Below are positions 26,501-35,583 of a DNA stretch of 49,044 nt, piece by piece (within the stretch, counting starts at the first letter, position 1; every line of letters starts with the position of its first letter). The notes beneath the pieces were generated by a model, which saw only the letters and a list, made by a program, of their open reading frames with translations, was not told the origin of the DNA and did not search any database. The position numbers were made by a program, and so were the translations under genes. Source of the DNA: Serratia marcescens (GTDB lineage: Bacteria; Pseudomonadota; Gammaproteobacteria; Enterobacterales; Enterobacteriaceae); contig JADMXW010000012.1 of NCBI GenBank assembly GCA_015548865.1, positions 1 to 49,044 on the forward strand. Direction: 5' to 3'.

Positions 26501-27544
26501 CTGATGCAGGCTAAAGGTCATTCCGTCTTTCAGGCGGCTTTTGACGCGCAGGAATGCGTAGCCTCATGGCGGCAGGGAACCTTTGTGTTGCCGACACTGA
26601 TTGAGCTAGACCATGTTACAACCTTGCAGCGTGAGATCTTCGGGCCAGTGCTGCATGTGGTACGCTACGCTCGGGAAACGTTGGATGCACTTGTTGAGCA
26701 GATCAATGCGTTGGGATATGGGCTCACGTTGGGGATTCACTCACGTATTGATGAAACCATTTCACGTATTACACAACGAGCGCATGTGGGGAACCAGTAC
26801 GTTAACCGTAATATGGTGGGCGCTGTGGTGGGCGTACAACCATTTGGTGGTGAAGGTTTGTCTGGTACGGGTCCTAAAGCGGGCGGACCGCTCTATCTTC
26901 CGCGCTTACAGATAACCCTCACAGGAGTATCCAGTGCGGCAAGCAATGCACTGGGGGTCGATGCATCATTGGCGACAACGCCTGAACGGGCGGCGTTCGC
27001 TATGCTGATTGACTGGGCACAACAAAAAACACGACAGGCGGTGTTAACAGCGGCGCAACGTTATCGCGCTTGGGGAGCCGTCAGCGGTGTGATACGCTCA
27101 CTTCCTGGGCCGACGGGAGAACGCAATACCTATATGTTGATCCCCCGTGATAGCGTGCTGTGCCTGGCGCAAGAAGAGGACGATATTCTGCGCCAACTGG
27201 CTGCACTGCTGGCTGTGGGCAGCAGTGCGTTGTGGCCTGAGAGCCCGACGCTTTGCTCGCTTGCACGTGGCCTGCCGCAGGAGGTACAAAACCGCATACG
27301 CTTTACGTCTGAGTGGCAGAGAGAGGGGGAGAGTGTTGGCGCGGTTATCTGTCACGGTGATGGCGAAACGCTGCGTCAGGTTAACCTTCAACTCGCACAA
27401 TGGGAAGGGCCAATCGTTCCGTTGCTAGGGTGTGTGCCCGGCAGCGACAGCATTCCTCTGGAACGGTTGTGGTATGAACGCGTTCTCAGTGTGAACACGG
27501 CCGCTGCGGGGGGAAATGCCAGCTTGCTGATGATGACGGAGTGA
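23579..27544 (+). CDS. putA: Trifunctional proline dehydrogenase / P5C dehydrogenase / repressor PutA
   Basis: 1321-residue trifunctional protein (E. coli 1320) that oxidises proline to glutamate in two steps and represses put genes. Domains: an N-terminal ribbon-helix-helix (residues 1-47, VKLDDATRDRIERTAQHLDRTSHWLIEHAIFYYLD); a proline dehydrogenase FAD barrel around residues 260-610 (YEGPGISIKLSALHPRY, VRLVKGAYWDSEIKRAQ, ATHNAHTLSAIY); an aldehyde dehydrogenase from about 650 with catalytic Cys918 in SAGQRCSALR and general base Glu884 in ETGGMNAM; and a C-terminal domain that, in long PutAs, helps seal the substrate tunnel. With reduced FAD it moves to the membrane and leaves DNA. The ATG has GGAG upstream. 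Confidence 0.96.
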   Translation: MGFSTIAVKLDDATRDRIERTAQHLDRTSHWLIEHAIFYYLDTLERDGKVPDITSTYAVALDRAPEIMPQSRQEGSYQPFLAFTNTLLPRSSLRDAITAAYRRSERDMVPRLLEQVVSMGPMAPAVQELAYRLAQTLRREQQTHGRAGRVQSLLQAFSLSSSEGIALMCLAEALLRIPDASTRDALIRDKISSGDWHSQLGKGRSLFVNAATWGLLLTGKLVATHSESRLAHTLKQLINKGGEPVIRLGMDRVMRLMGEQFVTGETIDEALSNARHLEQKGFRYSYDMLGEAALTAQDAEAYLKAYQQAIHAIGKASQGRGVYEGPGISIKLSALHPRYCRAQYDRVMEELYPRLLSLTLQAMQYDIGINIDAEEAERLEISLDLLERLCHEPSLAGWKGIGFVVQAYQKRCPFVIDFLIDLAQRTQRRLMVRLVKGAYWDSEIKRAQMDGLEDYPVYTRKVYTDVSYLACARQLLEAPDAIYPQFATHNAHTLSAIYTLAGERYYPGQYEFQCLHGMGEALYTQVVGSEEEGKLGRPCRIYAPVGTHETLLAYLVRRLLENGANTSFVNRIADEDVPLEQLIASPIGEVQALAYKEGAPGCSHPRIPFPAHIYGPERRNAQGVDLTDEHRLDILSSALCADATQVWHAAPIIVDTPSPKAARPVTNPSQRHDIVGYVCDASEEDVRLALDSAVQATERFTGASLPERAASLQRAASLLEAAYPQFIGLLVREAGKTVPNAIAEIREAVDFLRYYSQQSAVVSSEHTCPLGVVVCISPWNFPLAIFTGQIAAALAAGNVVLAKPAEQTPLVAAQAVQLLHQAGITSDVLQLLPGAGESVGAALVRDARVNGVLFTGSTVVAKSLQRTLAERLDTHGQPAVLIAETGGMNAMIVDSSALTEQVVSDIVASAFDSAGQRCSALRLLCLQDEIADTTLDMLRGAMAQYRVGNPDRLATDCGPVIDDDAREQIEQHIHLMQAKGHSVFQAAFDAQECVASWRQGTFVLPTLIELDHVTTLQREIFGPVLHVVRYARETLDALVEQINALGYGLTLGIHSRIDETISRITQRAHVGNQYVNRNMVGAVVGVQPFGGEGLSGTGPKAGGPLYLPRLQITLTGVSSAASNALGVDASLATTPERAAFAMLIDWAQQKTRQAVLTAAQRYRAWGAVSGVIRSLPGPTGERNTYMLIPRDSVLCLAQEEDDILRQLAALLAVGSSALWPESPTLCSLARGLPQEVQNRIRFTSEWQREGESVGAVICHGDGETLRQVNLQLAQWEGPIVPLLGCVPGSDSIPLERLWYERVLSVNTAAAGGNASLLMMTE

Positions 27545-27553
27545 TTGCCTGCG

Positions 27554-27578
27554 TGCGCCGCGCGTGAGACGCGGCGCA
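27554..27578. terminator. GC-rich hairpin between putA and ppiC
   Basis: TGCGCCGCG and CGCGGCGCA make a 9-bp perfect stem with a 7-nt loop between two convergent genes. There is no T-run on the plus strand, so termination strength is uncertain. It could serve both genes. Confidence 0.55.
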
Positions 27579-27592
27579 ATAACACAGAACAC

Positions 27593-27874
27593 TCAGTTAC
27601 GGTACAGCACCTTGATGATATGGTAACCGAACTGGGTTTTTACCGGGCCAACGGGTTTGAGTAGTTCACAAGAGAACACCGCTTTGTCAAACGCTGGCAC
27701 CATATCGCCCTGACGAAATTCACCCAAATTTCCCCCATCACGTTTGGAGGGGCAGGTAGAATACTTTTTAGCTAGCTGCTGAAAGTCTGCTCCTTGCGCC
27801 AGTTGGTCCAATAAATCATTAGCCTGTTGTTCTGTATCAACCAGAATGTGCAGTGCAGATGCTGTTTTCGCCAT
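27593..27874 (-). CDS. ppiC: Peptidyl-prolyl isomerase C (parvulin)
   Basis: Cytoplasmic parvulin of 93 residues, the same length as E. coli PpiC (Par10), that catalyses cis-trans isomerisation of proline peptide bonds. The whole protein is one rotamase domain: [61 protein letters not shown], ending [16 protein letters not shown] with the active-site histidines. The ATG at 27874 gives [11 protein letters not shown]. An ORF extending upstream to 27955 is not supported. Convergent with putA and divergent from rep. Confidence 0.95.
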   Translation of the reverse strand: MAKTASALHILVDTEQQANDLLDQLAQGADFQQLAKKYSTCPSKRDGGNLGEFRQGDMVPAFDKAVFSCELLKPVGPVKTQFGYHIIKVLYRN

Positions 27875-28058
27875 GGGAATACCTTTATTCGTAGGGATTA
27901 ATGAGCGTGGGGAGAGCTGCTCTCGCGCCGATGCCTGTTGCACGCAATGTAGCACGATGCGCGCATGAAGTGGATCGAGAAAGGGGGGAATCCAGCCATC
28001 AAGATCTTTCAGGCTTTCTGCTACAATCGGCTTCCGTTTTTATTACGAGCTCAACGTC

Positions 28059-30086
28059 ATGCGCCTGAATCCCAGTCAACAACATGCTGTAGAATCTGTC
28101 ACCGGCCCTTGTCTGGTGCTGGCTGGCGCGGGCTCGGGTAAAACGCGTGTTATCACCAACAAGATTGCTCACCTGATTCGTCAGTGCGGTTATCAGGCGC
28201 GTCATATTGCAGCGGTGACGTTTACCAACAAGGCGGCGCGCGAAATGAAAGAGCGTGTGGCGCAAACCTTGGGGCGAAAGGAGACGCGTGGGCTACTTAT
28301 CGCCACTTTCCACACCTTGGGGCTGGAGGTCATCAAACGGGAATATGCGGCGTTGGGGATGAAAGCGAACTTCTCACTGTTTGACGATCAGGATCAGGCT
28401 GCTCTGCTTAATGAACTGACGGAAACATGGTTGGAAGGGGACAAAACCCAGTTGCAGCAGTTGACTTCAACCATATCCAACTGGAAAAACGATCTGATGG
28501 ATCCAGCGCAGGCAGCGGCCTCGGCGCAGTCGGAGCGTGATAAGTTGTTTGCGCACTGCTATGGCCTGTATCACGATCATTTGCGTGCTTGTAACGTGCT
28601 GGATTTTGACGATCTGATCCTGTTGCCGACGCTGCTGTTCAAACGCAATGAAGAAGTGCGTGAGCGTTGGCAAAACCGCTTGCGCTATCTGCTGGTGGAC
28701 GAATATCAGGACACCAACACCAGTCAGTATGAGATGATAAAACTCTTGGTAGGTGCACGCGCACGCTTTACCGTGGTGGGCGATGATGACCAGTCGATCT
28801 ATTCCTGGCGCGGTGCGCGCCCGCAAAATCTGGTGCTTCTCTCGCAAGATTTCCCTCAGCTTGAAGTGATCAAGCTGGAGCAAAATTACCGTTCCTCGGG
28901 GCGTATTCTGAAAGCGGCCAATATTCTGATCGCCAATAACCCACACGTATTTGAAAAAAGGCTCTTTTCAGAATTGGGTTACGGTAGCGAGCTCAAGGTG
29001 ATTACTGCCAATAACGAGGACCACGAAGCGGAACGGGTGGTAGGAGAACTGATCGCACATCACTTTATCAACAAAACACAGTACAGTGACTATGCGATCC
29101 TCTATCGCGGCAACCACCAGTCGCGGTTATTTGAAAAGATGCTGATGCAAAACCGCATTCCCTATCGTATCTCCGGCGGCACGTCTTTCTTTTCACGCCC
29201 GGAAATCAAAGACCTGTTAGCTTATCTGCGCGTTCTGACTAACGCGGATGATGACAGTGCGTTTCTGCGCATTGTGAACACGCCTAAGCGGGAAATCGGC
29301 CCTGCCACGTTACAGAAACTGGGTGAGTGGGCCAATGTACGCAACAAAAGCCTGTTTACCGCCAGCTTTGACCTGGGGTTGGAGGCGCACTTGTCGGGGC
29401 GTGGTCTGGCCTCTTTGCAACGTTTCACCCATTGGATGAGGGAAATTGCCCAGCAGGCGGAGCGGGAACCCGTGGCTGCGGTGCGCGACCTGATCCACGG
29501 GCTGGATTATGAAAGTTGGCTGTATGAAACGTCAACCAGTCCGAAAGCGGCAGAAATGCGTATGAAAAACGTCAATCAGCTGTTTAGCTGGATGACAGAA
29601 ATGCTGGCAGGCTCCGATCTTGATGAACCGATGACGCTGACGCAGGTGGTGACGCGTTTTACGCTGCGCGACATGATGGAGCGCGGTGAAAGTGAAGAAG
29701 ACGCGGATCAAGTGCAACTGATGACGCTGCATGCTTCGAAAGGGTTGGAGTTCCCCTATGTTTATCTGGTGGGGATGGAAGAAGGGTTACTGCCGCATCA
29801 GAGCAGCATTGATGAAGATAACGTGGATGAAGAACGTCGCCTGGCGTATGTCGGTATCACGCGGGCACAGCGTGAGCTGATTTTCACCCTGTGCAAGGAG
29901 CGACGTCAGTATGGCGAATTGATACGGCCTGAGCCCAGCCGCTTCTTGTTAGAACTTCCTCAGGACGACCTGCAATGGGAAACGGAGCGCAAAGTCGTCA
30001 GTGCTCAGGAGCGCATGCAAAAGGGACAGAATCATCTGGCGAACCTGCGCGCACAACTGGCGCAGGCGCGCGAGAATAAAGAATAG
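28059..30086 (+). CDS. rep: ATP-dependent DNA helicase Rep
   Basis: Superfamily 1A 3'-5' DNA helicase of 675 residues (E. coli 673) that clears protein blocks ahead of replication forks with the replisome. Helicase motifs in order: Q motif and Walker A near the start ([28 protein letters not shown]), [14 protein letters not shown] (Ia), [11 protein letters not shown] (II), [15 protein letters not shown] (III), LEQNYRSS (IV), [23 protein letters not shown] (V) and [15 protein letters not shown] (VI). The C-terminal tail that binds DnaB is basic and Gln-rich. It is convergent with gppA, 12 bp apart. Confidence 0.97.
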   Translation: MRLNPSQQHAVESVTGPCLVLAGAGSGKTRVITNKIAHLIRQCGYQARHIAAVTFTNKAAREMKERVAQTLGRKETRGLLIATFHTLGLEVIKREYAALGMKANFSLFDDQDQAALLNELTETWLEGDKTQLQQLTSTISNWKNDLMDPAQAAASAQSERDKLFAHCYGLYHDHLRACNVLDFDDLILLPTLLFKRNEEVRERWQNRLRYLLVDEYQDTNTSQYEMIKLLVGARARFTVVGDDDQSIYSWRGARPQNLVLLSQDFPQLEVIKLEQNYRSSGRILKAANILIANNPHVFEKRLFSELGYGSELKVITANNEDHEAERVVGELIAHHFINKTQYSDYAILYRGNHQSRLFEKMLMQNRIPYRISGGTSFFSRPEIKDLLAYLRVLTNADDDSAFLRIVNTPKREIGPATLQKLGEWANVRNKSLFTASFDLGLEAHLSGRGLASLQRFTHWMREIAQQAEREPVAAVRDLIHGLDYESWLYETSTSPKAAEMRMKNVNQLFSWMTEMLAGSDLDEPMTLTQVVTRFTLRDMMERGESEEDADQVQLMTLHASKGLEFPYVYLVGMEEGLLPHQSSIDEDNVDEERRLAYVGITRAQRELIFTLCKERRQYGELIRPEPSRFLLELPQDDLQWETERKVVSAQERMQKGQNHLANLRAQLAQARENKE

Positions 30087-30098
30087 ACCGTGCGGCGG

Positions 30099-31595
30099 TT
30101 AGGCCTCCGCTTCCTCAATAACTAATGGCCAGTGGGCGTAGCCTTGCCAGCGACTCTCCTGCTCTAATGCTTCGGCACGCAGGGGGTGCGCTGCCAGCCA
30201 GCCTGAAGGTAACCGGACATGCAGAGTGTCTCCTTCTGCGCGTAAGGCTATTTCAGGCAAAGTGTCATCACGGCGTCGACTGGCAAAAATAATGGCCAGG
30301 CGCAGCAGACGGCACAAGCGCTGCGCAGGCAGCACCGGCACGGCGTTTTGCTGATTCAATGACTGAAGGTCGAGTGCGCCACTCTGATTTAACAATAAAA
30401 TGGCTAACAGTTTTTTTTGCGCGGGTGTAAAACCGGGAAGATCGCTATTACGGATAAGATAGGCTGCGTGTTGCGGAGCATTACGGAAATCAACGGCCAG
30501 ACCGATTTCATGCAGAAAACCGGCGCTGTGAAGAAGATCGCGACATCGATAGTCCAGCGGCCAATCCTGCGTGAGCTGATGCAAAAAATTGTCAGTTAAC
30601 GCACTGACGCGATAGCCTTGTTCACCGTCTAACAAATAACGGCGTTGCAGATTGAGCAGTGTGCGCTGGCGAATATCTTGCTCTACGGGCAGGTGCAGCA
30701 TCCCGTATACCAATCCTTCTCGTAGTGCGCCACCGGCCAGCGTCATGCTCTGAATGCCTAATTCCTGGAAAATAGCCAGTAGAATGGAAAGCCCGCTGGG
30801 GAACACCAGTGCCCGTTCCAACGTCAGACCGTCGATTTCCAACTCTTCCAGTTTATGGCATGCAATAGCGTGTTGTTTTAAGGCATTCAACTTGTCGAGC
30901 GTGATGTGCTCATCCATGCCGGCGGCAACCATAATTTCTTGCAACGCCTGTACCGTGCCAGATGCACCAACGCACACTTGCCAACCTTGTTCATGCAATT
31001 GAGCTGCTACGGGGCGTATCATGTCACGGGCAGCCTGCTCTGCTCGGGAAAAATTTTCCGCAGTCAGCGTACGGTCACCAAAATAACGCTCTAGCCAGGT
31101 AACACAGCCCATTGGCAAACTGAGCAACTGGGTCGCCTGTGCGGCTGTTCCCGTTGCCAGCTCGGTGCTGCCGCCGCCGATATCCACTACCAGGCGTTTT
31201 TCCGGGCCACCTGTGGTATGGGCAACTCCCTGATAAATAAGGCGAGCTTCCTCTTCTCCGCTGATTATCTGAATCGGCAAGCCCAGAATCTGCTGAGCCT
31301 GTGCCAAAAATTCATCGGCATTGGTTGCGAGCCGCAGGGTCGCCGTGGCGACAACGCGAGTTTGCGCCTGAGGGATATCCTGCAAGCGTTCGGAAAATAG
31401 GCGCAGACACTGCCAGCCGCGCTGCATGGCTTCCTGAGATAAGCGGTTATGCTGATCCAGCCCCGCAGCCAGACGGACCTTGCGCTTAATGCGCGCCAGT
31501 GTCTGAATGCTGCCAGCGCTCTCACGCACAACCAGCATATGGAAGCTATTCGAACCCAGATCGATCGCCGCGTACAGCGAGGAAGCATTTAGCAT
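30099..31595 (-). CDS. gppA: Exopolyphosphatase / pppGpp phosphohydrolase GppA
   Basis: 498-residue member of the Ppx/GppA family (E. coli 494) that converts pppGpp to ppGpp and can degrade polyphosphate, tuning the stringent response. The actin-like fold shows [15 protein letters not shown] (phosphate 1), [18 protein letters not shown] (as [10 protein letters not shown]) and [14 protein letters not shown] (phosphate 2). The C-terminal HD-like region has [10 protein letters not shown] and the basic [10 protein letters not shown]. It starts 6 nt after the rhlB stop, so rhlB-gppA is probably one transcript, as in E. coli. Confidence 0.96.
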   Translation of the reverse strand: MLNASSLYAAIDLGSNSFHMLVVRESAGSIQTLARIKRKVRLAAGLDQHNRLSQEAMQRGWQCLRLFSERLQDIPQAQTRVVATATLRLATNADEFLAQAQQILGLPIQIISGEEEARLIYQGVAHTTGGPEKRLVVDIGGGSTELATGTAAQATQLLSLPMGCVTWLERYFGDRTLTAENFSRAEQAARDMIRPVAAQLHEQGWQVCVGASGTVQALQEIMVAAGMDEHITLDKLNALKQHAIACHKLEELEIDGLTLERALVFPSGLSILLAIFQELGIQSMTLAGGALREGLVYGMLHLPVEQDIRQRTLLNLQRRYLLDGEQGYRVSALTDNFLHQLTQDWPLDYRCRDLLHSAGFLHEIGLAVDFRNAPQHAAYLIRNSDLPGFTPAQKKLLAILLLNQSGALDLQSLNQQNAVPVLPAQRLCRLLRLAIIFASRRRDDTLPEIALRAEGDTLHVRLPSGWLAAHPLRAEALEQESRWQGYAHWPLVIEEAEA

Positions 31596-31601
31596 GGATG
31601 C

Positions 31602-32888
31602 TTAACTCGGTCTTTTTCGGTTGCCGCGCGGTGCGCCGCTGCGACGAGGTGGGCCACTGCGACGCGGGCCACCGCTGTTGCGTGTGCGGGGCAAGCGCTT
31701 CGGTGCAGGCAAATCGGTCATCAGCGCATCGCTATTGTACTTACTTACCGGGATAGAATGGCCCGTATACTGCTCAATAGCAGGCAAATTCAGCGCATAT
31801 TCTTCACAAGCCAGGCTAATGGAGAAACCACTGGCTCCGGCGCGTCCGGTACGTCCGATGCGGTGCACGTAGTCTTCGCAATCGTCCGGCAAGTCATAGT
31901 TGAATACATGGGTTACTGCCGGAATATGCAAGCCACGGGCTGCAACATCGGTGGCGACCAGAATATCCAGGTTGCCCTGCGTGAAGTCATCCAGAATACG
32001 TAAGCGTTTTTTCTGTGCTACATCACCGGTCAGCAGACCAACGCGATGACCGTCAGCAGCCAGATGGCCCCAAATGTCTTCACAGCGGTGCTTGGTGTTG
32101 GCGAAGATGATGCAGCGATCCGGCCACTCTTCTTCCAGCAGCGTTTGCAGCAGGCGCATTTTCTCTTCGTTTGACGGATAGAACAGCTCTTCTTTGATGC
32201 GGTGTCCGGTTTTCTGCTCCGGCTCCACTTCAACATATTCTGCATTGTTCATCTGCTCAAACGCCAACTCACGTACGCGATACGACAGCGTGGCGGAGAA
32301 CAGCATGTTCAGGCGTTGTGCTGCTGGCGGCATGCGGCGGAACAACCAGCGAATATCTTTGATAAAGCCCAGATCGTACATTCTGTCGGCTTCATCCAGC
32401 ACTACAACCTGAATGGCACCAAGGTTAATGTGATTCTGCTTGGCATAGTCGATTAAACGGCCCGTGGTACCGATCAGGATATCAACACCCTGTTCCAGTA
32501 CTTTGAGCTGCTTGTCGTAACCGTCTCCGCCATAAGCCAGACCCAGTTTCAGGCCGGTCGATTCCGCCAGAGCATGCGCATCCGTATGGATTTGCACGGC
32601 CAACTCGCGGGTGGGCGCCATGATTAGCGCGCGCGGCTGGTTGGTTTGACGCTCTGCCGAAGCAGGGTGCGACAAGAGGTAGTGGAAAGTAGACGCCAGA
32701 AATGCCAGCGTCTTGCCAGTTCCGGTTTGCGCTTGGCCCGCAACGTCCTGGCCTGCAAGAGTCAGGGGCAGTGCGAGTGCCTGAATAGGCGTGCAGTTAT
32801 AAAACCCTTTACTTTCAAGGGCTTTGATTACCTGCGGGTGCAGCGCGAAGTCGGAAAACTTCTGTTCGGTCAAGTGTGTTTTGCTCAT
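31602..32888 (-). CDS. rhlB: ATP-dependent RNA helicase RhlB
   Basis: DEAD-box RNA helicase of 428 residues (E. coli 421) that unwinds structured RNA for RNase E in the degradosome. Motifs: a Q motif ([20 protein letters not shown]), Walker [31 protein letters not shown] (II, DEAD), FSATLS (III, SAT), [23 protein letters not shown] and [10 protein letters not shown] (VI). The C-terminal tail is rich in Arg, Gly and Pro ([23 protein letters not shown]), expected to bind RNA. It is divergent from trxA across 117 bp and probably cotranscribed with gppA. Confidence 0.97.
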   Translation of the reverse strand: MSKTHLTEQKFSDFALHPQVIKALESKGFYNCTPIQALALPLTLAGQDVAGQAQTGTGKTLAFLASTFHYLLSHPASAERQTNQPRALIMAPTRELAVQIHTDAHALAESTGLKLGLAYGGDGYDKQLKVLEQGVDILIGTTGRLIDYAKQNHINLGAIQVVVLDEADRMYDLGFIKDIRWLFRRMPPAAQRLNMLFSATLSYRVRELAFEQMNNAEYVEVEPEQKTGHRIKEELFYPSNEEKMRLLQTLLEEEWPDRCIIFANTKHRCEDIWGHLAADGHRVGLLTGDVAQKKRLRILDDFTQGNLDILVATDVAARGLHIPAVTHVFNYDLPDDCEDYVHRIGRTGRAGASGFSISLACEEYALNLPAIEQYTGHSIPVSKYNSDALMTDLPAPKRLPRTRNSGGPRRSGPPRRSGAPRGNRKRPS

Positions 32889-33005
32889 AGTGTGGTAGAA
32901 TATCAGCTAACTATTGCTTTACGAAAGCGTATACAGTGAAATAAAGTCAAGCTTTGTTGGTTAATGCTACACCAACTCGCGAAAGATAATCCTGCGGAGT
33001 AAAAA

Positions 33006-33332
33006 ATGAGCGATAAAATTATTCACCTGACAGACGACAGTTTCGAAACGGACGTGTTGCAGGCCGAAGGGGCAACACTGGTTGATTTTTGGGCTGAATG
33101 GTGTGGTCCCTGCAAAATGATCGCTCCGATTCTTGATGAAGTTGCTGAAGAGTTCGAAGGTCGCGTGACGGTTGCTAAACTCAATATTGATGAAAATCCG
33201 GCGACGGCCCCCAAATACGGCATTCGTGGCATTCCGACCCTGCTGCTGTTCAAGAACGGTGAAGTGGCGGCAACGAAAGTGGGCGCGCTGTCCAAAGGTC
33301 AGTTGAAAGAGTTCTTGAACGCCAATTTGTAA
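33006..33332 (+). CDS. trxA: Thioredoxin 1
   Basis: Cytoplasmic thioredoxin of 108 residues, a general disulphide reductant recycled by TrxB. The active site WCGPC has Cys33 and Cys36. Cis-proline is in [15 protein letters not shown]. Length is one residue short of E. coli (109), which ends with an extra alanine. GCGGAG precedes the ATG by 6 nt. A stem-loop cluster follows the stop, before the rho leader. Confidence 0.97.
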   Translation: MSDKIIHLTDDSFETDVLQAEGATLVDFWAEWCGPCKMIAPILDEVAEEFEGRVTVAKLNIDENPATAPKYGIRGIPTLLLFKNGEVAATKVGALSKGQLKEFLNANL

Positions 33333-33831
33333 TGCATCTTGGAGCCTATCCGGGGGGCATTAATGCAGCCAGTTTGGCCTCGGATAGCGCTCAGAAACCG
33401 GAGCGTACGTGCAGTGCGTGAGGATTTCGTTTATATCCTACGTCATTAGCGTTGCAGAACAACACGTTAACGTTTCTGGTCCTTGAGGGTAAGGCATCTT
33501 GGATGGACGAATAACGCGTGCAGCCAGTGCACATGTAACGTGAAATATGACGGGTATATCTACCGTACTGCATCGCGGGAAGCGTTCAGAGAGGATTTGT
33601 TGTATTGACCGCTTGCCGCTCGCCATGAAGCGTGCTAGATTCATCAGTACTGCATATCGTACTTGCCTATGTTTAAGCCTCACAGGCTTAAGCCTGAAAG
33701 TTTGAATCTATAGCATTACTCACTGTCTATACCTTAACGCTGCCGGTTCGTGACAATATATCGCACTAACATGGCATAAGAATCCGTAGCGTGGTCAGGC
33801 AATCTAAAAGCATTATATTAATTGGTTTCAG
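33333..33831. other. trxA-rho intergenic region, upstream part
   Basis: About 500 bases with no ORF of known type but rich in structure. At 33342-33392 an 11-bp stem with one bulge (GAGCCTATCCG against CGGATAG-C-GCTC) encloses a smaller palindrome GCATTAATGC. At 33432-33558 lies a diverged 127-bp palindromic repeat. At 33673-33691 TTAAGCCT-CAC-AGGCTTAA forms an 8-bp hairpin whose right arm also belongs to the 12-bp palindrome AGGCTTAAGCCT (33684-33695). TTGAAT (about 33703) with TCTATA 18 bp downstream is a possible rho promoter. Confidence 0.6.
33432..33558 (+). repeat. Diverged copy of the 127-bp palindromic repeat
   Basis: Its ends match the copy at 37778 in the same orientation and at the same spacing of 127 bp. 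The left 26 bases match at about 20 positions, including GTTGCAG. The right end shares GCAG, GCACATG, AAC, TGAA and TATGACGGGTATA. The middle has drifted beyond recognition, so this is an old copy. Confidence 0.7.
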
Positions 33832-33921
33832 GTGTCCTCGATCTCTTGCCGTCGTTTTGTATCGGGCTTGCGTGGTCAACGTGTAACACGTTCACGTATC
33901 AAGCCAAACAGAATGGTGTGA
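33832..33921 (+). CDS. Possible rho leader peptide (RhoL-like)
   Basis: A 29-codon frame, GTG start to TGA, ending 93 nt before rho. Its start (VSSISCRRFVSG) resembles the SSLNPSCRFSSA part of E. coli RhoL (33 residues, from memory), and both are rich in Arg and Ser. The in-frame stop before it is at 33806, so only GTG 33832 or a rare ATT start is available, and the ribosome binding site is poor. Either a diverged leader peptide or a decayed one. Rho transcription in E. coli is self-limited in this leader. Confidence 0.35.
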   Translation: MSSISCRRFVSGLRGQRVTRSRIKPNRMV

Positions 33922-34014
33922 TTGAGGGCTGTTTATGATAGTGGCACGGTGACCCTTGCCATCCCATTCACGTTAATTGTTCGAGATTTACCCCGAGTTT
34001 AAGAACCCACCACT

Positions 34015-35274
34015 ATGAATCTTACCGAATTAAAGAATACGCCAGTTTCTGAGTTAATTACTCTTGGCGAAAACATGGGGCTGGAAAACCTGGCTCGTAT
34101 GCGTAAGCAGGATATTATTTTCGCCATTTTGAAGCAGCATGCGAAAAGTGGCGAAGATATTTTCGGCGATGGCGTGCTGGAAATCTTGCAGGATGGTTTT
34201 GGTTTCCTCCGCTCTGCAGACAGCTCCTACCTCGCCGGTCCCGATGATATCTACGTTTCTCCCAGCCAAATCCGTCGTTTTAACCTTCGTACTGGTGATA
34301 CCATTTCAGGCAAGATTCGCCCTCCTAAAGAAGGTGAACGCTATTTTGCCTTGTTGAAAGTAAACGAAGTTAACTACGACAAACCTGAAAATGCCCGCAA
34401 CAAGATCCTGTTTGAAAACCTCACACCGCTGCATGCCAACTCACGTTTGCGTATGGAACGCGGTAACGGTTCGACGGAGGATTTGACGGCCCGTGTACTG
34501 GATTTGGCTGCGCCGATTGGTCGTGGTCAGCGTGGTTTGATTGTTGCGCCGCCGAAAGCGGGTAAAACCATGCTGTTGCAAAATATCGCACAGAGCATCG
34601 CTTACAATCACCCTGACTGCGTACTGATGGTACTGCTTATCGACGAACGTCCGGAAGAAGTCACCGAGATGCAGCGTCTGGTGAAAGGGGAAGTAGTTGC
34701 ATCGACGTTTGATGAACCCGCCTCACGCCACGTTCAGGTTGCTGAAATGGTCATTGAAAAGGCCAAACGTCTGGTCGAGCACAAAAAGGACGTTATTATC
34801 CTGCTGGACTCCATTACCCGTCTGGCGCGTGCCTATAACACCGTGGTACCGGCTTCCGGCAAGGTGCTGACTGGTGGTGTGGACGCTAACGCCCTGCACC
34901 GTCCGAAACGCTTCTTTGGCGCTGCGCGTAATGTTGAAGAGGGCGGAAGCCTGACCATTATCGCAACTGCGCTGGTGGATACTGGTTCGAAGATGGATGA
35001 AGTGATTTACGAGGAGTTTAAAGGTACAGGTAACATGGAGCTGCATCTGGCACGTAAAATTGCTGAGAAACGCGTCTTCCCTGCTATCGACTACAACCGC
35101 TCCGGTACGCGTAAAGAAGAACTGCTCACTACCTCTGAAGAACTGCAAAAAATGTGGATCCTGCGTAAGATTATTCACCCAATGGGCGAGATCGATGCAA
35201 TGGAGTTCCTGATCAACAAGTTGGCGATGACCAAAACCAACGATGAATTCTTCGACATGATGAAGCGTTCATAA
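34015..35274 (+). CDS. rho: Transcription termination factor Rho
   Basis: Hexameric RNA-dependent ATPase helicase of 419 residues, the same length as E. coli Rho, which ends unproductive transcripts. The N-terminal helical domain begins [15 protein letters not shown]. An RNA-binding cold-shock-like domain carries [17 protein letters not shown] and [16 protein letters not shown]. The ATPase has Walker [12 protein letters not shown], Walker [18 protein letters not shown] and the Q/R-loop region [20 protein letters not shown]. It follows a long leader (about 680 bases after trxA), which fits known autoregulation by premature termination. A strong terminator follows. Confidence 0.98.
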   Translation: MNLTELKNTPVSELITLGENMGLENLARMRKQDIIFAILKQHAKSGEDIFGDGVLEILQDGFGFLRSADSSYLAGPDDIYVSPSQIRRFNLRTGDTISGKIRPPKEGERYFALLKVNEVNYDKPENARNKILFENLTPLHANSRLRMERGNGSTEDLTARVLDLAAPIGRGQRGLIVAPPKAGKTMLLQNIAQSIAYNHPDCVLMVLLIDERPEEVTEMQRLVKGEVVASTFDEPASRHVQVAEMVIEKAKRLVEHKKDVIILLDSITRLARAYNTVVPASGKVLTGGVDANALHRPKRFFGAARNVEEGGSLTIIATALVDTGSKMDEVIYEEFKGTGNMELHLARKIAEKRVFPAIDYNRSGTRKEELLTTSEELQKMWILRKIIHPMGEIDAMEFLINKLAMTKTNDEFFDMMKRS

Positions 35275-35294
35275 GCAAGACAGGTTCTCGGGGG

Positions 35295-35324
35295 AAACGC
35301 CACGCGGGTCGTGGCGTTTTTTTT
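35295..35324 (+). terminator. rho terminator
   Basis: AAACGCCAC and GTGGCGTTT form a 9-bp stem with a 7-nt loop, 20 nt after the rho stop, leading into a run of eight T. Confidence 0.92.
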
Positions 35325-35583
35325 AGGAACTTACCGTCCTTTACACTACGTAGCCTTTTTCCAGAGTATTCTAGGATACCCCGGCGTCATACTTTCCGTT
35401 ATGGTACGCACTGATTTGATGGCGTCATCATAACTTCGTCGCGAGCGCCAGCTTCGAGCATGGCTCATGCGATACCGTCGGCCGCATAATGATGTTGTGG
35501 TGAACGACCTTGTTATGGCGAATGATTTTGTCGCTGTAACAGCCTGCGGCGGCTTGTAGCCATAAACGGTAAACTTACTCGCT
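35325..35583. other. rho-wecA intergenic region
   Basis: About 260 bases without a gene after the rho terminator. It should hold the promoter of the ECA operon, but I see no clear -35/-10 pair. The stretch around 35373-35395 (ATACCCCGGCGTCATACTT) vaguely resembles the end of the palindromic repeat family, not enough to call a copy. Immediately before wecA the expected upstream start codon is GTA (35569). Confidence 0.4.

Noticed and set aside
33391..33683. Short minus-strand ORFs in the trxA-rho gap
   Set aside because: They overlap the diverged palindromic repeat and the structured leader, with no family match or ribosome binding site.
35372..35500. Possible fourth copy of the palindromic repeat before wecA
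   Set aside because: Only a short stretch (ATACCC and GTCATACTT) resembles the repeat end; the other end cannot be found at the right spacing.
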